A stretch of DNA of 64,000 bases, taken from positions 32,081,906 to 32,145,905 of the forward strand of contig CM019709.1 of assembly GCA_009760885.1 (NCBI GenBank), in the 5' to 3' direction. This document shows positions 57,011 to 64,000 of the stretch, piece after piece. A model generated the notes under the pieces. That model worked only from the letters and a program-made list of their open reading frames with translations. It did no database searches and was not told the DNA's origin. The position numbers were made by a program, and so were the translations under genes. This DNA is from Achatina immaculata. Its lineage: Eukaryota; Mollusca; Gastropoda; Stylommatophora; Achatinidae. Numbering within the stretch: the first letter of the stretch is position 1; each line of letters begins with the position of its first letter.

Positions 57011-57354
57011 ATCCTTTGTTATCGTGTATCCCAAATACCTCAAACTTTTCACCTCTTCAAGTAATTCTTCAAATAATCTGCGCTGTTGTCATTTCATTGA
57101 ATTTATACAATGGCTGTACTACTGTTTTTTTAACTTTCAATGATTTACTGCTCATTTCTCTCTCCGGCTTCTGCCATCTGCCACACTATACAAAACATAA
57201 AGGTAACTTACTTATATGCTTTCAGTTTACCTTTTTAAACTTTCTGTTGAAAGGGAAACTGATCAAGATCCACTGTAAAAGTCAAAGCGTGGCTAAATAT
57301 CTTTACCTCTCTGTGGTTTCTTTTCTTCACTTATGTCTCTAGCAGACACGATAA

Positions 57355-57480
57355 CAGGCAGGCTGAGCAGTGAAGTGGTCAGTGCACTCATCTCTCATGA
57401 TGAAAGTTGGCAATGTGAATCAATTGTCTGGTGTAAAAGTGAGTGCTCCTTGGTTTCATTTCCATTCACAAAATCACTAC
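57355..57480 (+). mobile_element. SINE-A tRNA-like head
   Basis: CTGAGCAGTGAAGTGGTCAG (A-box region) and GGCAATGTGAATCAATTG (degraded B box), in the same arrangement as 59.43 kb. The body is weak or missing. Confidence 0.45.
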
Positions 57481-57876
57481 TCATTTCTTTGTACTATAAT
57501 TAACAGTCAGGCAAGGCTAAGAATGTTGCCTGCCTCTTTTACATCATCTTTACCTCTAGCTCTGCCAATGTGAAACAGACTCAACTGAGAGGATACTGTT
57601 CCAGCATTTGACAAAGAGTGACAAGCCTTGCAGTGAATAATTGTACTGTAGTATTCTCCACTTTTTCAGACTGATTAAAGCCAAACAAAAAAACCAAGTG
57701 GGAAATACAGGGCGAGCACAGTCTTTCTGTTTCCAAACATTTATTCCGCATAAAAAAATAGGTAAAAACACAGTTTTTTGCAAATTTTACTTCAACTCAA
57801 AAAGATTTTTTTTTCTTTATACTTTATTTGAGCACTTCAATATGTGCTCAGTTTGTTGTCTGGAGAGCATCTAAGC

Positions 57877-58072
57877 CAGTGGTTTCCAACCTGGGCTATG
57901 TATACCCCTGGGGGTATGCCGCCGGACATTTAGGGGTATGCAAGAAGAAGTATGATAATGGCGGAAAACTGATAAATATGTTAACTAAACAACTTTGCTA
58001 ATATGAAGGGTACGATTTATGTAAATAGGCTGGCAAAGGGATATGCAAGTGGAAGAAGGTTGGGAACCACTA
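57877..58072. mobile_element. hAT-type MITE, 196 bp
   Basis: Terminal inverted repeats CAGTGGTTTCCAACCT and AGGTTGGGAACCACTA. Flanks ATCTAAGC (57869-57876) and ATCCAAGC (58073-58080) form an 8-bp target duplication with one mismatch. The interior has no ORF. It lies in a TAF4 intron. Confidence 0.85.
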
Positions 58073-58439
58073 ATCCAAGCGATACTTGATTTCTTGCTGT
58101 ATGTCAACACACACTCATTCATTCACACTAGACCTACTAGTTCCTTCAAGTTCCAACACTGTCAGTCTCTTTAAACTTTGCATACCAACCTTTACGCTTT
58201 CAACACTTGACAAATCTCATCCTTACTCACTTCTGAACCTTTGTTGAATTGTAACTGTCATATTTGTTTTTTTTTTTTAATACCACCAAAAACACTAGGC
58301 TTTCACAGATGATATTTTGATACTGGTGACTGCAGGTGCTACCTGTCCAGAAGAAAAGAAAAACAACTAAGAATCTGCCTAAATAATGCCCCAGCACTGT
58401 TTTTATCTTAGTTTTTTGGACTATTTTCTTTACCAGGGA

Positions 58440-58790
58440 AGAACATTATAATCATTCTGCAAGAGCATCCAGGTTATCAAAGGAATGATTTCCATCATCA
58501 AGATAGAGGTGAACAGAGCAAGATCTCCAGACAGCACTGGCCACAGTAGACTGAATTACCACACCTATAAGAACCTGAAGATAAGGCACAACTGATGAGT
58601 GCACCTGTGTCGCTGGAAAAAAATGACAGCCCAGCATTTTCTGCAGGACTGTCCTGTGTATGAGGAGCAAAGAATGCAAACATGGTTGTCACCAATACCA
58701 GTCTAGTTCAAGATGTACAACAATCTAAGATAGATTGATGCACTATACAAAGATAATCAACTTGACGTGTGAGAATGTTTGAAGAAGAAG
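58440..58790 (+). pseudogene. R11 LINE C-terminal fragment
   Basis: Reads RLNYHTYKNLKIRHN-type words and then MTAQHFLQDCPVYEEQRMQTW with nearby stops. This is the Cys/His C-terminal region of a jockey/I-like LINE, also seen at 31.3 kb. Confidence 0.55.
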
Positions 58791-59028
58791 ATGTTTTCAA
58801 CAGTAACACAATCTGGATGAAGATACTTGATATTTTTCTGCTCATGATACTTCCCCTCTCCCCTCTTCAAAACCACCAGCCCCCATCACTGCAGAAAAAT
58901 GTTGCTTACAGCATTTAGCTTCTTCCCCTAGAAATTATGGGTTGCCCTATGAGGAAGCCACATAAGCTCCTACTGAGGTAACTGATCTAGGTGAGCACAT
59001 CTGTGCAGTACTACTAAAATGTACTCAC

Positions 59029-59247
59029 AGGCATCTGCTGAGATGGTGTTAGAGTGCCTTGTGCTGCCATGACATCCTGCTGACCACGGGTCCCTGCTGC
59101 TGTGATAATCTTCTGGGTTGATAATACTGAAGCAGGTGCCACGGACTGTACAGTAACCCGATCTATGACCTCTGCTGGAGGAGGTTTGATTCCTTCTATA
59201 GTCATCTGACCCTGCTTCATACAGTGGCGCAAGAATGGAAGATTTTT
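59029..59247 (-). CDS. TAF4: TAF4 exon after the TAFH core
   Basis: 219 nt, acceptor TTGTCTGCAG, donor GTGAGT. It encodes KNLPFLRHCMKQGQMTIEGI, then KPPPAEVIDRVTVQSV and a Gln/Thr-rich stretch ending TPSQQMP. The first residues complete the TAFH helix (LKKxLPxLR). Confidence 0.9.
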
Positions 59248-59399
59248 CTGCAGACAAAATGAAGACTCATAAAGACAACTGTTAATTATATGCTATCAGT
59301 TTATTTCTTAACCTTTTATGGGAGTGGAACTGATCAGGGTTCACTAATCACTCAAAAAAGTGCTGAATATTTGTATGCCTCTGTGGTTTCTTAACTTCA

Positions 59400-59660
59400 C
59401 AGGTGCCTCCAGTAGAAATGGCAATACACAGCTGTGTAGGGAAGTGGTTAGTGCGCTTGCATCTTATGGCAAACATCAGTAATTTGAATCACTTACCAAG
59501 CCATAGAAAAGGGTACCTGGCCCCAACAAGGAGCCTGAGAAGCAAACAGTGATGCTGACCACATTCCCTTCTGATGTGTCAACAGGTCAAGGAAAATTAA
59601 CATCAAATCTCCTAAATGCCTCAATGGCATAACAGGGTTACTTTTACCTTTACTTTCTAA
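59400..59660 (+). mobile_element. SINE-A in TAF4 intron, near full length
   Basis: Head GTGTAGGGAAGTGGTTAGTG, a weak B box CAGTAATTTGAATCAC, body GGGTACCTGGCC and ATGCTGACCACATTCC, and 3' end GTTACTTTTACCTTTAC. Confidence 0.65.
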
Positions 59661-59912
59661 ATGTGATGATATGAAATATGATATCTCAATTCTTTCAAAC
59701 TATATATATATATATATAATCATGTCAAAGCAACGCAAATGCTAATCAATCACTAAAGAAGACACAAGGCAATCTGAAGAACCTAGGAAACTTTTACATA
59801 CATTGATTAGCATCCCTGAGAAATGTCTGCATATATTTTCTGAGGAAAGAGAAAGCATTTCATTATTTATCCTTTACCATCTGTTCTTCATGTGACTGCA
59901 ACATCTCATTAC

Positions 59913-60002
59913 CTTAAGGAATGAGATGAGATATGGCTGTGGCGATGACTGAAGTTCCTGCTGCAGACGCTCTGTAAAAACCTCTGGCTCAACTTTACCA
60001 TC
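59913..60002 (-). CDS. TAF4: TAF4 exon, second half of the TAFH domain (most 5' exon found)
   Basis: 90 nt, acceptor AAATCTGCACAG, donor GTAATG. It encodes DGKVEPEVFTERLQQELQSS, then PQPYLISFLK, the best conserved part of TAFH (NHR1), which binds coactivators and repressors. Open frame continues upstream into intron but loses similarity at DGK, so the acceptor is placed there. Confidence 0.94.
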
Positions 60003-60106
60003 CTGTGCAGATTTTAAAGCCATATTTAATTTAAAGTGATATTTTGCAATAAATGATGGCATCACATAATGAACATAAACAACTATACTACTTTTAAAAA
60101 AGCAGA

Positions 60107-60350
60107 GATGAAGGGGTGAAGATGGCGTCTGATTTGGCAATTGGCGACCCATAGCTGACATGGCACCGTCAGGGTTGGAGAACCATAACTGACCAAGACC
60201 CTCTCCCATCTATCGTTTTGGTACCCCCCAGTTACTTGCTTAGCCTGGCTAATGGGGTAACGACTGCCACAGTCCCCATGGTGGTGGAGCCTGCAAAAGA
60301 AGCACTGTACACTCTTTGCTCTTTAGCTCCAATGAGGGATGGAAAAAAAA
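60107..60350 (-). repeat. R7 repeat, inverted copy
   Basis: Matches 13770-13980 inverted, with CTCCACCACCATGGGGACT and the GGGTACCAA word. Confidence 0.6.
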
Positions 60351-60545
60351 AAAAAGTCACCATAACCTGCCCCCAAGCTGACACGATGCTGTGCTTCAAC
60401 ATCTTCACTGTCGTCATTGAAGAGAAGAACATGCACTTGTAGTTCCTGGGAGGAGGAGGGGAAGAGGAGAAGGAGGAGGAGGGGAAGAGGAGAAGGAGGA
60501 GGAGGAAGAAGAGGAGGAGGTAGGGGTAGCTTTATTCATTAACCA

Positions 60546-60556
60546 ATACACAACAC
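60546..60556. repeat. 11-bp target-site duplication, left
   Basis: ATACACAACAC, repeated at 60951-60961 on the other side of the RTE-1 insertion. Confidence 0.88.
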
Positions 60557-60950
60557 CATAGAAAACAAGTTGAATTCTTTCCAGACTAAATGTTTACGTA
60601 GAATTAAAAAAATATTTTGGCCAAACACCATAAGAAATAACATCTTATTGGCAGAAATGCAGATGAAACCACTGACAACAGTTATTGAGGAAAGACGCTG
60701 GCGATGGTTGGGACATGTGCTCCGAATGACTGACAACTCACTACCAAAAATAGCACTAAGATGGACACCACAGGGGAGCAGAAGTAAGGGTAGACCAAAA
60801 GAGACATGGAGAAGAACAACAGAAAGGATGTTGAGCAATAGAGGGCTCACCTGGGCAAGAGCAGAAAAAAAGGCGAAAGACAGGCATTTGTGGAAAACCC
60901 TTGCAGAAGCCCCATGTGCCCTGGGCACTTAAGGTTCAGAGAGAGAGAGA
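60557..60950 (+). mobile_element. RTE-1 LINE, copy 3 (394 bp, 5' truncated)
   Basis: Open from NSFQTKCLRR to EAPCALGT and TAA, then a (GA)n tail. Bases are almost identical to the ends of copies 1 and 2. It sits between 11-bp duplications, in the presumed TAF4 first-known intron on the opposite strand. Confidence 0.92.
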
Positions 60951-60961
60951 ATACACAACAC

Positions 60962-61079
60962 ATCTGTAACTTTCCTGCTCATACCTTATTCACACACAAA
61001 AAATCAACATACATTGGAAGAATTTAAACAAAAAAAAGTCCCCTTCATTCTCAGTTCTTATTTCTGATATATCATGTCA
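60962..61079. other. Short intervening sequence
   Basis: Nothing recognised. Confidence 0.4.
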
Positions 61080-61440
61080 CATGACATGTCATTTCCAGAA
61101 CAATGTCCCTCCCACTGCCTCCCTGAAGGCAATGCAGTCTTGAGCAAGCCGGCCAACGTCTCATAATGACACATTCAGACTTTCCGTGATGTCCAGATAA
61201 ACATCTGCAGCGAGGTTATCTTTTTCCCTTTTCCCAGGCACTGTGCTGCTGTCAATTCCTTCAAACCATTACGTCTCTTCATGTAACTTAAGTATCTCAT
61301 CTTTATGACACTGAAAGTGTTTACAAGCCAGTTTTCTATGACACCTAATCTCGTCAATATCTTTTTGTTTGATTTTCTTTCTATCCATAATATTCTAAGT
61401 GCCCTTCTATAACATTTCATTTCAAATGCATGTTATACAT
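61080..61440 (-). pseudogene. LINE reverse transcriptase C-terminal fragment
   Basis: The - strand frame gives MKCYRRALRILWIERKSNKK and later MRYLSYMKRRNGLKE and LQMFIWTSRKV. These are the CYRRxLRIxWxxRxxN and RxLxxxGHxxRxxGL type blocks of LINE C-termini. No RT core is attached. Confidence 0.7.
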
Positions 61441-61782
61441 AACCATAAATGTAAATTTAAACTTTTTCTTTTTTTCTCATTTATTTGTCCTGTACATTTT
61501 TGTATGAAAAAGGTATAAGCAAAAAAAACATAACTGTGTGTTCCAATGATAAATAAAGCTATTCCTAGTCTTTTTAAAATAGTCTAATTATTTCTTATCA
61601 CAATTTTACTGGTGTGGCTTTGTGTATATTTATAATTTAGTTTTATACAGCCAAAAACTGTGTGCTACATATTATGAAGATAATGCTACCATGCATCTTT
61701 AAACATTTGTAAGATTTTATTTTTGAGATTGGTACCTGCGATGCTTTTCTAAAACTTGTATGATGTTACATCTTGCCATCAT
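61441..61782. other. No gene seen; possible TAF4 intron
   Basis: AT-rich, without a recognised element. Confidence 0.4.
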
Positions 61783-62096
61783 CTTATCTGATGTCATGTA
61801 TGAGGCTGGTACCATGATTTCATCTTTTATGATGTCACGTATGAGGCTGGTACCATGATTTCATCTTTTATGATTTCATGTATGAGGCTGGTACCATGAT
61901 TTCATCTTTTATGATGTCATGTATGAGGCTGGTACCATGATTTCATCTTTTATGATGTCATGTATGAGGCTGGTACCATGATTTCATCTTTTATGATGTC
62001 ATGTATGAGACTGGTACCATGATTTCATCTTTTATGACTTCATGTATGAGGTTGGTACCATGATTTCATTTTTTATGATGTCATGTATGAGACTAT
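61783..62096. repeat. 41-bp minisatellite, seven to eight units
   Basis: GGTACCATGATTTCATCTTT recurs every 41 bp from about 61808 to 62054, with single-base changes among units. Confidence 0.93.
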
Positions 62097-62219
62097 CATC
62101 ATTCAAAAATCAGAATCTGGCATCATCACATTCAGGATAGTCCCATACATGCTTTTCTGTGTACCTCAACATATACCCTATCTTTTTCTTAGTCTTAACA
62201 TTCTGTATGTTATATACGT

Positions 62220-62395
62220 AAAGTAAAGTAAAGGTAATCTTGTCATGCCTTAGAGGCACATAGGGATATGTACATATTTTCCTTGACCTGTCAGCACATT
62301 AGATGTGACTGGTGTGCCTCCAGCCAGATTCAAACCCCCAACCTTCACCATGAGAGACCAGTGCACTAACCAGTTCGCCACTCAGACACCCATAT
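62220..62395 (-). mobile_element. SINE-A
   Basis: AAAGGTAATCTTGTCATGCC to GAGAGACCAGTGCACTAACC, with an inverted degraded tRNA head at the right end. Confidence 0.65.
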
Positions 62396-62519
62396 TATAT
62401 ATGAGGCTGTCACTGTTACACTCTGCAGCCTGAATGTTAGGTGAGAGGCTGCTATTATTACAACCTATTAGAAGCATGTATGAAATGTGTGCTGCCAATT
62501 TCATTAGATCCTGACATGT

Positions 62520-62985
62520 CAGGGGTTCTCAACCAGCTGGGAAATGCACCCCTATGAGGGAATTTTAGGGTTTGGGAAGGGAAGAACTGGGATTGGCAAA
62601 CTCAGATTGTTGGAATATGATCTCTCTACAGTCTGAAAACTTAAATATTTTGGACACATTAAACGCCATGATAATCTAGAGAAAACCGTCTTGGAAGGGT
62701 ACATAATGGGAAAAAGAAAGAGAGGAAGACCAAGGCGAAGATGGCTGCAAGACATCGTTGATGATCTGCAAATGGTGCATCAGCAGCAGGCCATCTTGCT
62801 CACAACCGAAAGGCCTACGGGAGTGCTGTTAGGGAGGCAAAGTTCCACAAGGGACATGCAAATGAATGAATGAATGAACAATCTGAAATGCATCTTTTGA
62901 GTCTGACAATCTTAGAGGGGGGGGGGGGTTTAGAATGACTTTCTGAAAAGGCTGTATGGAGCAAAAAAAAGACTGAGAACCACTG
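62520..62985. mobile_element. hAT-type MITE split by an R4 fragment
   Basis: Left end CAGGGGTTCTCAACC and right end GACTGAGAACCACTG are inverted repeats with the hAT consensus. Its interior is interrupted by R4 at 62632-62880; the two arms are 62520-62631 and 62881-62985. The flanks (CCTGACAT and CCTGACCT) are similar, but the exact 8-bp duplication is uncertain. Confidence 0.65.
62632..62880 (+). mobile_element. R4 LINE 3' fragment, inserted in the hAT MITE
   Basis: Contains KRKRGRPRRRWLQDIVDDLQ (about 62703-62770), the C-terminal basic block of R4, and ends in CATGCAAATGAATGAATG. The 3' tail is the (AATG)n of the R4 family. Confidence 0.78.
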
Positions 62986-63059
62986 CCTGACCTCTTTTAC
63001 CACTGATGAAGATTTACCAAAACACTGACTATTTTCACTGCTTTCATTTTCATCCCTTT

Positions 63060-63260
63060 TATACAATGGCAAAGTGGTTAGCCTTTCATGGCCAGGCTGG
63101 TGTTTCAAGTCTGACCAGAAGCATCTCAGTCACTCAGCTACAGAAATGGTTTCCTGGCTTTTTTTAGAGTTGGAGAAAGAAAAGTGGCCAGGCACAATGC
63201 TGATCTTTCACATGACAAGAACCATATAAGCACTAACACTGTATCTCAAAGCACTTCTAA
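63060..63260 (+). mobile_element. SINE-A, diverged
   Basis: CAATGGCAAAGTGGTTAGCC, a B-box remnant TGTTTCAAGTCTG, and AGTGGCCAGGCACAATGCTG follow the SINE-A order. Confidence 0.5.
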
Positions 63261-63589
63261 AGTATGCCAGGACCATATTTTTTTCTCCTTTTCATTCTTC
63301 TTCTTTGTAATTTGCTCAGACACCGACACCAATCTCTCTCACAAATGTGGCAGCTTATCTCTGGTTTTTCAGCATTGCTGCAGAGCTCCTATGGGGCCAG
63401 ATCCTTTGCCTGATTGAACTGCATATCTGGCAAGTCTGGAGGAAACAGTGTGGTGTCTGCTGCTATTTGCCTCAGGTACACCTGTTTCACTAAGCCAATT
63501 TTCAGCTTCTAGTATACACATAACTGGTGTCTCAGCCTGCAAAGTCCTTTTTTTCATTCATTTTTTTTTATTCATTGGCTCCTACTTTT

Positions 63590-64000
63590 TGTAAAAATGT
63601 TCCATACACTTTTATGCAGTTTATATGTTCCACACAATTTTATACAGTTTATATATTCCATATACTTTTATGTAGTTTATATATTTCATACACTTTTATG
63701 TAGTTTATATATTTCATACACTTTTATGTAGTTTATATATTCCATACACTTTTATGTAGTTTATATGTTTCATACACTTTTATGTAGTTTATATATTTCA
63801 TACACTTTTATGCAGTTTATATGTTCCATACACTTTTATGTAGTTTATACATTCCATACACTTTTATGTAATTTATACATTCCATACACTTTTATGTAAT
63901 TTATATATTCCAATAACTTTTATGTAATTTATATATTCCAATAACTTTTATGTAGTTTATATATTCCAATAACTTTTATGTAATTTATATATTCCAATAA
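63590..64000. repeat. 28-bp AT-rich minisatellite running off the window
   Basis: CTTTTATGTAGTTTATATATTCC recurs about every 28 bp from 63609 to the last base, about 14 units with point changes. The right end is not in this window. Confidence 0.93.

Larger units (their letters stand above)
42956..60002 (-). other. TAF4: Gene span (partial): transcription initiation factor TFIID subunit 4
   Basis: Ten - strand exons with GT-AG borders join in frame to 451 residues and a stop. In order: the second half of the TAFH/NHR1 domain (DGKVEPEVFTERLQQEL, then SSPQPYLISFLK), a Gln/Pro/Ser-rich linker, and the conserved CII region with the histone fold that pairs with TAF12 (DDDINDVATMGGVNLSEESR onward). 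A Lys/Glu-rich helix, a basic KKRRR-free KKRRLD stretch and the invariant C-terminus ending LLYRTFIK follow. TAF4 scaffolds TFIID at promoters and contacts coactivators. The start codon, N-terminus and first TAFH exon are missing and expected at higher coordinates. A single invertebrate orthologue of TAF4/TAF4B is assumed. Confidence 0.93.

Noticed and set aside
57180..57345. Possible TAF4 exon in the 3-kb intron
   Set aside because: No open frame with splice signals matches TAF4, and the flanking exons already join in frame.

Overview
This is a window of a large, repeat-rich animal genome. It holds two spliced housekeeping genes, one true tRNA gene, and a dense mixture of retrotransposons, DNA transposons, tRNA-derived SINEs and minisatellites. 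The introns, the Sm and TAF4 protein families, and the mixture of RTE-like LINEs, Ty3/gypsy, DD34D mariner and hAT elements point to an invertebrate metazoan. My best guess is a spiralian, probably a marine mollusc; this rests on the general style of the repeats and was not tested by any search.

Layout. A tRNA-Gly(TCC) gene is at 16-87. SNRPB (spliceosomal SmB) runs on the + strand from about 2604 to 14055, with five coding exons giving 198 residues and a 3' UTR to about 14.78 kb. The C-terminal 451 residues of TAF4 (TFIID subunit 4) run on the - strand in ten exons from 60002 down to the stop codon at 42956. TAF4 exons further upstream (the N-terminus and the first half of the TAFH domain) were not found and probably lie beyond the window. 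The two genes are tail to tail, separated by about 28 kb of mostly repeat DNA: a 12-unit 46-bp satellite, a broken Ty3/gypsy element (about 17.7-24.0 kb), RNase H LINE fragments, two mariner copies and many tandem arrays.

Repeat families named here for cross-reference. RTE-1 is a LINE with a (GA)n 3' tail: 9968-12060, 37895-38950, 60557-60950 and a fragment at 56323-56400. R4 is a LINE with an (AATG)n tail. R2 is a 0.5-1.4 kb element with a (GAA)n tail and an internal 86-bp tandem repeat, in five copies. R1 is a roughly 600-bp element, also with GAA at one end, in four copies. SINE-A is a tRNA-headed SINE with about eleven copies or fragments. R5, R7, R8, R9, R10 and R11 are smaller families or LINE 3' fragments.

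The two host genes are functionally ordinary: SmB is in the spliceosomal Sm ring and TAF4 is in TFIID. The unusual material is how recent and layered the retrotransposition is. One RTE-1 copy sits inside another with a 12-bp target-site duplication, a second sits inside R4, and a third lies upstream of the TAF4 exons with an 11-bp duplication. A minisatellite also appears to have grown out of the 5' end of R2. I did not find a clearly new functional system. The best candidates for a second look are R2 with its repeated hairpin-forming module, and the set of homogeneous minisatellites.
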